From positions 1 through 34,436 of the IMG/VR virus record IMGVR_UViG_3300036859_000494: a stretch of DNA of 34,436 nucleotides; one strand, 5' to 3'. Shown here in pieces: positions 1 through 7,438 of this stretch. The position numbers and the translations under genes are program-made. Within the stretch, counting starts at the first letter, position 1. Every line of letters starts with the position of its first letter. A model generated the notes under the pieces. The model saw only the letters and a list, made by a program, of their open reading frames with translations. It did no database searches and had not been told where the DNA came from. Source of the stretch: a virus.

Positions 1-83
1 CCCAAAAATGGCCCCGGGGGAAATTTCCGGTGAATGTTTTCCTCCAGAGGTCTTGATAAGTGGATGGAAAGGAGGTCCAAACC
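1..83. other. Leader before the first gene, possibly near a genome end
   Basis: These bases hold no gene. They contain a C/G-rich run followed by the palindrome GGAAATTTCC at 20-29, then the strong Shine-Dalgarno AGGAGGT at 70-76 that serves the GTG at 84. Packaging (cos or pac) sites usually lie beside the small-terminase gene, so this stretch could carry part of one. That is inferred from position alone; no second end is visible to test it. Confidence 0.25.
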
Positions 84-446
84 GTGGCATCCCGTAGGAA
101 GACTAGTGCGAATGAGAACCAAACCGCTCGCGTTCCTGCAAGAACTCCGCAGGAAAGAGAGAACCAACTCATCGAAGCCGCTGTTGACCTTGCTGAAATC
201 CAATTGAGAAGCGGTGAGGCATCTGCTCAAGTCATTACTCATTACTTGAAGCTCGGTTCATCTCGAGAAAGACTCGAACAAGAACGTTTGAAGCATGAAA
301 TTTCTTTGGCGGACGTCAAACGTCAGCATATGGAATCGGAGATGAGAACTGAAGCTCTTATTGCCGATGCTTTGCGAGCAATGCAAGCCTATAGTGGAAA
401 TCTCCCGGTGGATTCGGAGCCGGAGTACGATGACTACGAGAATTAG
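84..446 (+). CDS. Small terminase-like DNA-packaging protein
   Basis: A 120-residue, charged and mostly helical protein. Residues from about 20 to 95 resemble small proteins found upstream of HNH and large-terminase genes in many Gram-positive phages (motifs ENQLIEAAVDLAE, VITHYLKLGS and SRERLEQERLKHE, ending in an ALRAMQAYSG-like segment). The GTG at 84 is chosen over the in-frame GTG at 60 because AGGAGGT at 70-76 sits seven bases upstream of it. The next gene overlaps its end by 17 bases. Small terminases recognise the packaging site on phage DNA and recruit the large terminase, which here is encoded about 4 kb downstream. The family match is from memory and no DNA-binding motif is obvious, so it could also be a conserved protein of unknown function. 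Confidence 0.5.
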   Translation: MASRRKTSANENQTARVPARTPQERENQLIEAAVDLAEIQLRSGEASAQVITHYLKLGSSRERLEQERLKHEISLADVKRQHMESEMRTEALIADALRAMQAYSGNLPVDSEPEYDDYEN

Positions 447-858
447 ATCATATTCCGAATTGATTGAACTGGAGACCTTCGAAGATCGTTTCAATTATTT
501 GGCTTTACACGGACAAGTCGGTTGTGAGACATTCGGATTTGATCGATGGATCAATCAAAAATTCTACACTTCGAAAGAATGGCGTTCTCTTCGTCAGCAA
601 GCAATTATCCGAGACAATAGTTGCGATCTCGGTCTCGAGGGTCATGAGATCCACTCTCGATTGATCGTTCATCACATGAATCCCATTACTCAAAGAGACA
701 TTGAGTATGGAACTCGCGTAGCTCTGGATCTCGACAATCTGATCTGCACAACGCACGACACACACAACGCAATTCACTACGGGGACGCATCACTACTACC
801 AAAACCTTACGTCCCTCGGCAACCTGGCGATACACAACTCTGGACAAGGAGAGCATGA
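430..858 (+). CDS. HNH endonuclease
   Basis: A 142-residue protein with a recognisable HNH nuclease core. The segment WRSLRQQAIIRD is followed by CDLG, then IVHHMNPIT with His81 and His82, an asparagine in LDNLIC (Asn103), and HDTHNAIH with His109, His112 and His116. This gives the His-Asn-His order of the beta-beta-alpha metal fold. Only one Cys of the usual CxxC zinc pairs is visible near the start of the core, so structural zinc binding may be reduced. The ATG at 430 has GGAG seven bases upstream and overlaps the preceding gene. HNH proteins beside terminase genes are needed for packaging-terminase activity in several cos phages; a free-standing homing endonuclease is the alternative. Confidence 0.85.
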   Translation: MTTRIRSYSELIELETFEDRFNYLALHGQVGCETFGFDRWINQKFYTSKEWRSLRQQAIIRDNSCDLGLEGHEIHSRLIVHHMNPITQRDIEYGTRVALDLDNLICTTHDTHNAIHYGDASLLPKPYVPRQPGDTQLWTRRA

Positions 859-1016
859 TGGACGAGCAGCAGAGCAACATCGAGAACTTCGACGAGGAGG
901 ACGTGGCCGCGGCCCTCGAACGCGACACCGACGACGGTCCGGGCGACGAGGAGCCCGCCGAGACCGACTTCCAGAGTTACGCCACCGAAGGCGTGGAGAA
1001 GGAGAGCACTGAGTGA
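858..1016 (+). CDS. Small acidic protein of unknown function
   Basis: A 52-residue protein, very rich in Glu and Asp (about a third of residues), with no hydrophobic core, so probably disordered. The ATG at 858 is preferred to the adjacent ATG at 855 because AAGGAG at 846-851 is then six bases away. It overlaps the HNH stop by one base and the endolysin start by four, so it is translated as part of the same run. Its codons are far more GC-rich and C-ending than those of the two preceding genes and match the endolysin that follows, suggesting the two entered or evolved together. I do not recognise the family. Confidence 0.6.
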   Translation: MDEQQSNIENFDEEDVAAALERDTDDGPGDEEPAETDFQSYATEGVEKESTE

Positions 1017-1855
1017 GCGTCATCAATTACGATCAGCCTGTCAAGGACCTGATCGCAGGCCTGAACGCGACGGAACACGTCACGCACACGGCCTATCGCA
1101 AGGACATGGTGACGCTGCATCACAACGGTGGTCGGCTGTCGCATGAGGGTGTCCTGACCGTCTGGAAGACTCGACCGGCTTCGGCGCATTTCGACGTGGA
1201 CGCCGCCGGTGCTGTCGCACAGTACGTCAAGGCGAACGAGTACGCTTGGGCGTGCGGAAACACCTCTGGCAACCAGCGTTCGATCTCCATCGAGATGGCC
1301 AACTCGGCCACCGGAGGAAACTGGCCCGTCGGTGAAACCACCTGGCGATCCGCGGCGCGACTCGCCGGTTGGATCTTCGCTCGCATCATCGGTGCTCGGC
1401 CATCTCGCAGTAATCTCGTCGTCCATCACTACTGGAAGGCGACGACCTGCGCGGGTCCGTACATCGACAGCTACTTCAACGCGATCCTGGATCTCGCTGG
1501 TCAGCACTACGACGAGTTCGTCGGCGGCGGATCGCATCCCACGCCGCCTCCCCCCGCGGGGAAATCCCTCGATCAGCTCGTGACCGAGGTTCTTCGGGGT
1601 GACTGGGGCAATGGTCCGGATCGTCGCAACCGTCTCACCGCGGCTGGCTACAACTACGATCAGGTCCAGGCCGCCGTCAACGCTCGATTGGGTGGGGGTG
1701 CCCCCAGGCCGGAGCCCAGGAAGAGCATCGATGAATTGGCCCGCGAGGTAATCGCCGGCCATTGGGGCAATGGTGTCACTCGGCGTCAGCGACTCGAGGG
1801 TGCCGGCTACAATTACCAGCAGGTTCAGGCTCGAGTCAATCAGTTGCTTCGCTAA
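1013..1855 (+). CDS. Endolysin: N-acetylmuramoyl-L-alanine amidase with two Cpl-7 repeats
   Basis: The lysis enzyme, predicted to cut the bond between muramic acid and L-alanine in peptidoglycan. Residues from about 10 to 160 are an Amidase_2-type domain: VTLHHNGG (His36/His37) and VVHHYWKATTC (His138/His139 and Cys146) supply the expected zinc ligands. A proline-rich linker (PTPPPPAG) leads to two CW_7 (Cpl-7) wall-binding repeats at about 184-228 and 237-279, each with the pattern SxDxL, WGNG, R-R, L, AGYNY and VQ. There is no signal peptide, so export should depend on the holin at 22117, some 20 kb away. The GTG start follows AAGGAGAG and overlaps the previous stop. Codon use is markedly GC-rich compared with the flanking genes. 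Confidence 0.92.
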   Translation: MSVINYDQPVKDLIAGLNATEHVTHTAYRKDMVTLHHNGGRLSHEGVLTVWKTRPASAHFDVDAAGAVAQYVKANEYAWACGNTSGNQRSISIEMANSATGGNWPVGETTWRSAARLAGWIFARIIGARPSRSNLVVHHYWKATTCAGPYIDSYFNAILDLAGQHYDEFVGGGSHPTPPPPAGKSLDQLVTEVLRGDWGNGPDRRNRLTAAGYNYDQVQAAVNARLGGGAPRPEPRKSIDELAREVIAGHWGNGVTRRQRLEGAGYNYQQVQARVNQLLR

Positions 1856-1888
1856 TGTCAAAATGGTAGCCCTCAAGGGAGGTGAGCA

Positions 1889-2281
1889 ATGACCGACAGC
1901 ATTCTGGACAGCACGAAGAAGGCGTTGAATCTGGCGAGCGACTACACGGCGTTCGATCAGGACATCATCCTGCACATCAATTCGGTGTTCAGCACGTTGA
2001 ATCAGTTGGGTATCGGACCGGCTGCCGGTTTCATGATCTCAGACAAGGTTCCGGTGTGGGCCGACTTCCTTGAGGGCGACCTTCGTTTGAACAATGTCAA
2101 GACTTACATGTATCTCCGTGTTCGGCTGCTCTTCGATCCGCCAACATTGGGGTATGTGATCGACGCCATGAAAGATCAGATCAAAGAACTTGAATGGCGC
2201 ATCAACGTTCATCATGAAAGCATCGCTTGGGTGGATCCCACACCGGAGAACGAGGTTGTTCTGGATGGAGGCGGGCCTTAA
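1889..2281 (+). CDS. Head-tail connector-like protein (gp6/adaptor type)
   Basis: A 130-residue protein with the look of phage connector proteins that bind beneath the portal. It has an N-terminal helical region ([18 protein letters not shown]), a conserved centre ([16 protein letters not shown]) and a C-terminal helical run ([13 protein letters not shown], then [19 protein letters not shown]). The combination of a long amphipathic N-terminus and [11 protein letters not shown] is familiar from connector genes next to capsid genes in Gram-positive phages. Here the gene lies about 5.5 kb before the portal, between lysis and fibre genes, an unusual position. AGGGAGGTGAG precedes the ATG, and its stop overlaps the next start as TAATG. 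Confidence 0.65.
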   Translation: MTDSILDSTKKALNLASDYTAFDQDIILHINSVFSTLNQLGIGPAAGFMISDKVPVWADFLEGDLRLNNVKTYMYLRVRLLFDPPTLGYVIDAMKDQIKELEWRINVHHESIAWVDPTPENEVVLDGGGP

Positions 2282-2739
2282 TGAAAAGTTTCGTATTCCA
2301 ATTTCGTCGAGGATCCGCAGCTGAATGGGCGACCATTAATCCGGTTCTCCGAGCTGGTGAGATCGGTGTTGTTCTCGACACACAGAGATTCAAAATTGGG
2401 AATGGTATCACCTCATGGGTGGGACTTCCCTATTTCGACAATCATGACATCGTTCTCCAAATGATTGCGGATGCTGTGATCGAAGGAGTTCCAGGACCTC
2501 AGGGTCCAGCTGGTCCTCAAGGACCGCAGGGACCCCAAGGGGCTACGGGTGCTCAGGGTCCACAAGGCGCAACGGGAGCTACTGGCGCGCAAGGACCACA
2601 AGGCGCAACGGGAGCCACCGGCGCTCAGGGTCCGCAAGGTGTTCCGGGGACGAGCTATAGCGGTCCTACGATCACGGTGTCGAATACCGCTCCTTCATCA
2701 CCTACAGTCAATGACGTCTGGATCGATACCAGCACGTGA
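2281..2739 (+). CDS. Collagen-like tail or head fibre protein
   Basis: A 152-residue fibre subunit. Residues 9-52 match the short N-terminal module seen on many phage fibres ([30 protein letters not shown]). A collagen-like run of about eighteen uninterrupted Gly-X-Y triplets follows at about 67-121, which should form a triple helix and a trimeric rod. The C-terminal segment [19 protein letters not shown] is the joint that usually precedes an adhesin head. The gene ends there, and the next gene starts inside its stop codon (GTGA), so rod and adhesin may be made as two polypeptides. The same N-terminal module reappears in the gene at 12257. Confidence 0.8.
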   Translation: MKSFVFQFRRGSAAEWATINPVLRAGEIGVVLDTQRFKIGNGITSWVGLPYFDNHDIVLQMIADAVIEGVPGPQGPAGPQGPQGPQGATGAQGPQGATGATGAQGPQGATGATGAQGPQGVPGTSYSGPTITVSNTAPSSPTVNDVWIDTST

Positions 2740-3536
2740 GTTTGCGTGGCGCCGTGTTTGATGGATGCCATCTAACAATCACCGCTCCTTCTGCCGGAGC
2801 TATTGGTACAGGCGCTTACACCGTGGCAGCACTTTTCATGCCGAACGCATTCGGCTCTTCTGCAATGATCTGGCGAGGATATAAAAGCTCTAATTTCAGT
2901 TCAAGAGGATTGTATTGTGACGGTGATATGTGGCTGCCGTCACAACAAGCCGATACTAACATTCCTTCTTTTAGTAATCCGCCGCAATGGTATTGGTTTC
3001 TTATTACCAAAGCTGCGGGTACAGAAGCTCCTCGAGCACATTGGGCCATCTACGCCTCATCAGGATCTCTTTCGTGGAATCATCTTGATGCCCTGAGTAC
3101 ACAAACCGATGATACCGTGATCAATCGGATTTGTCTCGCAGATGAATTCGGTGATGAGTTCAAAGGGAACATCGCTTGCTTGACTGCCTTCACGCACGAG
3201 ATGACAGATGCTGAGATTGAAGGATTATTCCTGAGAAACTCATCTCCAATATTGGCAGCTACTCCTCAATTCTTTGTCCACTGGCCGGAAGCAGAGGGAT
3301 TGGGATCTCCTTTCCAGGATATTGCTGGCGGAGGAGTCGAGTCCATTCGCTCTGGAAGTTGGACGATGTCCGCAGATCCTCCGGGATTTGATTTCAGCCT
3401 AGGGAGAAGTGGGAAACCGAAAATCTGGAATGGTTCCGCATGGAATCAACATCAAGCATATGCTTGGAATGGATCCGCATGGATTTCCAGCAGTATGAAT
3501 GGAGCCGATGCAAGCGGATGGATCGCATCGAAATGA
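2736..3536 (+). CDS. Probable adhesin with a LamG/ConA-like domain
   Basis: A 266-residue beta-rich protein. Residues 1-170 have the spacing of a laminin-G/concanavalin-like jelly roll (AYTVAALFM, then [17 protein letters not shown] and [18 protein letters not shown]). The C-terminus carries two WNGSAW repeats (IWNGSAWNQ and AWNGSAWIS), which are common at fibre tips. The GTG start overlaps the collagen-like gene by four bases, so the two are translationally coupled. Its role is probably binding sugars on the host surface. A programmed frameshift joining it to the collagen-like rod cannot be excluded, but no slippery heptamer is obvious at the overlap. Confidence 0.65.
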   Translation: MSLRGAVFDGCHLTITAPSAGAIGTGAYTVAALFMPNAFGSSAMIWRGYKSSNFSSRGLYCDGDMWLPSQQADTNIPSFSNPPQWYWFLITKAAGTEAPRAHWAIYASSGSLSWNHLDALSTQTDDTVINRICLADEFGDEFKGNIACLTAFTHEMTDAEIEGLFLRNSSPILAATPQFFVHWPEAEGLGSPFQDIAGGGVESIRSGSWTMSADPPGFDFSLGRSGKPKIWNGSAWNQHQAYAWNGSAWISSSMNGADASGWIASK

Positions 3537-3548
3537 GAGGAGGTGGGT

Positions 3549-3908
3549 GTGTCCGCAACGGATGAATTTCTGGCGCATTTCGGCGTCAAAGGGATGAAGT
3601 GGGGTGTTCGTCGTAGCAGATCAGCGAAAGAACCCCCATCCTCAGACTCGGCTACGGCAACTTCGATCAAGACTCGTGCCAAAAAGAGTAAGATCAAAGC
3701 ATTGTCGAATGCCGAACTCCAACAAGCAATCACTCGTATGAATCTCGAGCAGCAATTCAAGCGACTGAGTGTCAATGAGAAGCCCGCTGTTCAGCGATGG
3801 ATGGCCTCAACCCTCCTCGAGATCGGCAAACGCGAGGTACAAGTTGCTGCGGGCAAGAAACTTGCCGCCGCGGTTGCGAAGAAAGCCGCAACGGGAGGTG
3901 CCGCATGA
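3549..3908 (+). CDS. HFGVKGMKWG-motif structural protein
   Basis: A 119-residue basic protein. Its N-terminus carries FLAHFGVKGMKWGVRRS, a short motif widespread in phage portal, minor-head and scaffold-like proteins, whose function is not established. The remainder is an Ala/Lys-rich helical stretch (LSNAELQQAITRMNLEQQ, then AAGKKLAAAVAKKAAT) that could act as a scaffold or internal head protein. The GTG at 3549 is chosen over that at 3543 because AGGAGG at 3538-3543 needs the five-base gap. The stop overlaps the next start as ATGA. A role in head assembly is inferred from the motif and from the terminase and portal downstream. Confidence 0.6.
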   Translation: MSATDEFLAHFGVKGMKWGVRRSRSAKEPPSSDSATATSIKTRAKKSKIKALSNAELQQAITRMNLEQQFKRLSVNEKPAVQRWMASTLLEIGKREVQVAAGKKLAAAVAKKAATGGAA

Positions 3909-4387
3909 ACGATGGCGCGATGATCGCCTACATTCCTGTCGATGGATCATGGTGCAAGCAAGATTTTCCACATATGATTCTCGTCTATGCGGGACTGATC
4001 ACTGATCTGAACGAATCAGATTTCAATGCAATGGCCAAAGATGCTATTTCGGCCGCACGAATCACGGGAACTTTCAATCTCAACGTGACTGGTGTAGAAC
4101 AGTTGGGTGAAGGTATCGATCAAGTCGATGCTCTCATGTTGTATCCCACGCCACACCTTCTCCTCGCGAGGAACCTCGTTCAGAAATGGAATAAATCTGA
4201 ATTCACAGATTTTCTTCCTCATGCCACCATCGGCCCGGTAGGATCAGCAACTGCAATTGTTGCCCCAGCACCTCAATTCTCACAGAGTTATATGCGTCAA
4301 TCTCTCCCGACGAGATTATTCTTCAATCGCATCGCTGCATGTTGGGGCGACAAGAAATTGATCTTCAATATCGACGAGGTCTGGTAG
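3905..4387 (+). CDS. 2H phosphoesterase-like protein
   Basis: A 160-residue protein that reads like the 2H phosphoesterase (LigT/2'-5' RNA ligase) fold. It has two His motifs 83 residues apart, each followed by a hydrophobic strand: PHMILVYAG with His23 and PHATIGPVG with His106. The second is a standard HxT. The first is HMI rather than HxT/S, so one of the two catalytic hydroxyl residues appears to be missing and activity may be altered or lost. Known 2H enzymes act on cyclic phosphates of RNA or on cyclic nucleotides, including phage anti-CBASS nucleases. The gene overlaps its upstream neighbour by four bases and lies directly before the large terminase, so it is expressed with head genes. 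Confidence 0.55.
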   Translation: MNDGAMIAYIPVDGSWCKQDFPHMILVYAGLITDLNESDFNAMAKDAISAARITGTFNLNVTGVEQLGEGIDQVDALMLYPTPHLLLARNLVQKWNKSEFTDFLPHATIGPVGSATAIVAPAPQFSQSYMRQSLPTRLFFNRIAACWGDKKLIFNIDEVW

Positions 4388-4399
4388 AAAGGGATAACG

Positions 4400-6145
4400 A
4401 TGTCGTTGTCGAACACGGCGACGCCGCATTATTACGGATTATTCAGGGATGCCGTTCTTCGAGGCGAAATTCCTGTCAACCGTGAGATCTCGGCGGAGAT
4501 GAACCGGATCGACGCGCTCATCGCTAATCCAGCTTTCTGGTACGATTCGCAAGCCGTCGATGGTTTCATCCTTTACTGTGAGAACGAATTAACTTTGACC
4601 GATGGGACGGATCTTTATCTCCTCCCTACCTTCAAATTATGGGCCGAACAAATCTTTGGGTGGTATTACTACGTTGATCGATCGGTGTGGGAACCTCACG
4701 AAGACGGTTCTGGTGGTCATTATGTCACACGAACAATCAAGAAACGTCTGATCACGAAGCAATTCTTGATTGTTGCACGTGGCGCAGCCAAATCTATGTA
4801 CGCACAATGCTTCCAAGCATTCTTTCTCAATGTGGATACCACAACCACTCATCAAATCACGACCGCGCCCACGATGAAGCAAGCCGAAGAAGTCATGGCT
4901 CCTTTCCGGACGGCGATTACCCGCGCAAAAGGTCCGTTGTTCAAGTTTCTGACTCAAGGGTCAATGCAGAACACAACGGGCAACCGTATGCTTCGCCAGA
5001 AATTGGCCGCAACGAAGAAGGGAATCGAGAATTTCCTTACGGGTAGTCTTCTGGAAGTCCGTCCGATGTCCATTGCTAAGTTGCAGGGGCTTCGACCGAA
5101 AGTTTCCACCATCGACGAGTGGCTTTCCGGCGATATTCGTGAAGACGTGATCGGCGCAATTGAACAAGGCGCATCCAAACTTGAGGATTACCTCATCATT
5201 GCCATTAGTTCCGAAGGAACGGTACGCAATGGTTCAGGTGATACCATCAAACTCGAACTTCAAGAGATTTTGAAAGGCGAATACTCCGCTCCTCACGTAT
5301 CCATCTGGCATTACAAGCTTGATGAACTTGAAGAGGTTGGAGATCCTGATATGTGGGTGAAGGCTCAGCCGAACATCGGTCGAACCGTCACTTATGAGAC
5401 CTATCAATTGGATGTCGAACGTGCTGAGAAAGCTCCGGCTGCAAGAAATGACATCCTTGCGAAGAGATTCGGTATCCCTATGGAAGGATATACATACTTC
5501 TTCACCTATGAGGAAACAATTCCTCACTCGCGACGTGATTTCTGGGATCTTCCGTGTTCTTTGGGTGCGGATCTCTCTCAGGGAGACGACTTCTGTGCCT
5601 TCACTTTCCTTTTCCCGCTCTCGCGAGGAGAGTTTGGTGTCAAGACACGGAGTTACATTACGTCACTGACGTTAATGCGCCTGCCCGGTGCTCTTCGTCA
5701 CAAATATGAGACATTCAGGAGAGAAGGAAGCCTTCATGTGCTTGAGGGCACAGTCCTCGACATGATGGAAGTCTACGATGATCTTGATGCTCATATTTTG
5801 ACGATGCGATATGATGTTCGAACGTTCGGATATGACCCTTACAATGCTAGAGAGTTCGTTACTCGCTGGGAACAGGAGAATGGACCCTATGGTATTGAGA
5901 AGGTCATTCAAGGAGCTCGAACTGAATCAGTTCCTCTGGGAGAATTGAAGAAGCTCAGCGAAGAACGCATGATTATCTTCGACGAGGAACTCATGGCATT
6001 CACGATGGGGAATGCTATCACTCTAGAAGACACTAACGGCAATCGCAAGTTGCTGAAAAAGAGAACTGAAGAAAAGATCGATAACGTGGCGGCTATGATG
6101 GACGCCTACGTCGCATACAAACTCAACAAGGAGGCGTTCGAGTGA
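4400..6145 (+). CDS. terL: Terminase large subunit
   Basis: A 581-residue ATP-driven DNA packaging motor. The N-terminal ATPase carries the variant Walker A ARGAAKSM (Lys131, Ser132) and the Walker B pair in STIDEW (Asp239, Glu240). The C-terminal RNase H-like nuclease starts at LGADLSQGDD (Asp391), followed by further acidic positions in FGYDPYNA and in the last 60 residues, which should hold two metals. The length is usual for the Terminase_1 family. The ATG has AAAGGGA upstream. It docks on the portal encoded next and cuts concatemeric DNA. The packaging type (cos or pac) cannot be told from this gene by eye. Confidence 0.95.
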   Translation: MSLSNTATPHYYGLFRDAVLRGEIPVNREISAEMNRIDALIANPAFWYDSQAVDGFILYCENELTLTDGTDLYLLPTFKLWAEQIFGWYYYVDRSVWEPHEDGSGGHYVTRTIKKRLITKQFLIVARGAAKSMYAQCFQAFFLNVDTTTTHQITTAPTMKQAEEVMAPFRTAITRAKGPLFKFLTQGSMQNTTGNRMLRQKLAATKKGIENFLTGSLLEVRPMSIAKLQGLRPKVSTIDEWLSGDIREDVIGAIEQGASKLEDYLIIAISSEGTVRNGSGDTIKLELQEILKGEYSAPHVSIWHYKLDELEEVGDPDMWVKAQPNIGRTVTYETYQLDVERAEKAPAARNDILAKRFGIPMEGYTYFFTYEETIPHSRRDFWDLPCSLGADLSQGDDFCAFTFLFPLSRGEFGVKTRSYITSLTLMRLPGALRHKYETFRREGSLHVLEGTVLDMMEVYDDLDAHILTMRYDVRTFGYDPYNAREFVTRWEQENGPYGIEKVIQGARTESVPLGELKKLSEERMIIFDEELMAFTMGNAITLEDTNGNRKLLKKRTEEKIDNVAAMMDAYVAYKLNKEAFE

Positions 6146-6161
6146 CGGGAGGAGGTAAGGT

Positions 6162-7400
6162 ATGACCATCATGGGCCGGCTGAAGCACGCCTGGAATGTA
6201 TTCTTCAATGTGGACTCCCCAGAACCGTTCGAATCAGTGACTTCTTACGGCACTCGGCCGGACAGAACCCGTCTCAGGTTCACGAACGAGAAATCGATCG
6301 TATCCTCGATCTACACTCGTATCGCGATCGACGTCTCTGATCTGAAGATCAAACACGTCAAACTGGACGACAAGGATCGTTTCGAATCGGTCGTCAACAG
6401 TGGACTGAACGAATGTTTGAATCTTGAAGCCAATATCGATCAGGCAGCTCGAGCATTCCGTCAAGATCTGATCATGACGTTGTTTGACGAAGGCGTTGCT
6501 GCGCTCGTCCCCATAGATACGACGTCCAACCCCAGATTTACCAATAGCTGGGACATCAAAACCATGCGGGTGGGGAGGGTCGTTCGATGGTCGCCTGAGA
6601 GCATCAGGGTATCTGTTTACAATGAAGCAACAGGGATGCGCGAAGAAGTCGTAGTGTCGAAACGTTATGCTGCGATTATCGAGAATCCTTTGTATGCTGT
6701 CATGAATGAGCCAAACTCGACTCTGCAGCGATTGATTCGCAAGTTGAACCTTCTCGATGCAGTCGATGAACAATCAAGTTCAGGGAAATTGGATCTCATC
6801 ATTCAACTCCCTTACACTATCAAATCGGATCTTCGTCGTCAGCAGGCGGAGCAACGTCGGAAAGATATCGAAGTTCAACTCAAGGGTAGTCAGTACGGTA
6901 TTGCCTATACAGATGGAACTGAGAAGGTTATCCAACTGAATCGTCCCTCTGAGAACAATCTCTTGAAGCAGGTCGAGTTCCTCACTGAGCTTCTGTATAG
7001 CCAATTGGGGATCACCAAAGAAGTCATGGATGGAACTGCCACACAACCTGTCATGCTCAATTATTTCAATCGCACGATCAAGCCTCTGATGGATGCTGTT
7101 GTCGAGGCAATGATCCGCACATTCTTGACGAAGACTGCTCGTACGCAAGGGCAGAGTGTGATGTATTTCTACGATCCCTTCTCTCTCATTCCGGTGGATC
7201 AATTGGCTGAGATCGCTGATAAATTCACCCGAAATGAAATCCTTTCCTCCAATGAATTCCGCCAGATCGTGGGAAGACCGCCCGTCAAGGACAAGAAGGC
7301 CGATCAGCTACGCAACAGCAACATGCCAGAATCTGAACTCGGGCTGAATACACCTCCTCCGCCGAAGGTACCACCGGAACCGGAGTTGCAGCCGTCCTGA
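6162..7400 (+). CDS. Portal protein
   Basis: A 412-residue protein immediately after the large terminase and before the capsid gene, the usual portal position. Sequence features fit the SPP1/HK97-type portal: an N-terminal clip and wing region (LRFTNEKSIVSSIYTRIAID), the central PESIRVSVYN strand region, and a helical stem with RQQAEQRRKDIEVQLKGS followed by LLYSQLGITKEVMDG. A Pro-rich tail (TPPPPKVPPEPE) ends it. The ATG at 6162 follows GGAGGT by five bases. As a ring of twelve it forms the DNA channel and the tail attachment site. Confidence 0.9.
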   Translation: MTIMGRLKHAWNVFFNVDSPEPFESVTSYGTRPDRTRLRFTNEKSIVSSIYTRIAIDVSDLKIKHVKLDDKDRFESVVNSGLNECLNLEANIDQAARAFRQDLIMTLFDEGVAALVPIDTTSNPRFTNSWDIKTMRVGRVVRWSPESIRVSVYNEATGMREEVVVSKRYAAIIENPLYAVMNEPNSTLQRLIRKLNLLDAVDEQSSSGKLDLIIQLPYTIKSDLRRQQAEQRRKDIEVQLKGSQYGIAYTDGTEKVIQLNRPSENNLLKQVEFLTELLYSQLGITKEVMDGTATQPVMLNYFNRTIKPLMDAVVEAMIRTFLTKTARTQGQSVMYFYDPFSLIPVDQLAEIADKFTRNEILSSNEFRQIVGRPPVKDKKADQLRNSNMPESELGLNTPPPPKVPPEPELQPS

Positions 7401-7414
7401 GCGCCTAGACGCTC
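7399..7414 (+). other. Short hairpin between portal and capsid genes
   Basis: GAGCG and CGCTC form a five-base-pair stem around the loop CCTAGA directly after the portal stop. No U-tract follows, so it is not a convincing terminator. It could mark an mRNA processing or stability site that separates the strongly expressed capsid message from upstream genes. Confidence 0.25.
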
Positions 7415-7438
7415 GAATCAACCTGGAAGGAGACCGTA

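Noticed and set aside
977-1975. A 332-codon minus-strand frame opposite the endolysin
   Set aside because: It is the same effect of GC-rich codons; the plus strand encodes a clear amidase with two Cpl-7 repeats.
2730-2742. Programmed frameshift between the collagen-like and adhesin genes
   Set aside because: There is no slippery heptamer or clear downstream structure; the GTGA overlap is a normal coupled stop/start. Kept only as a possibility to check by proteomics.
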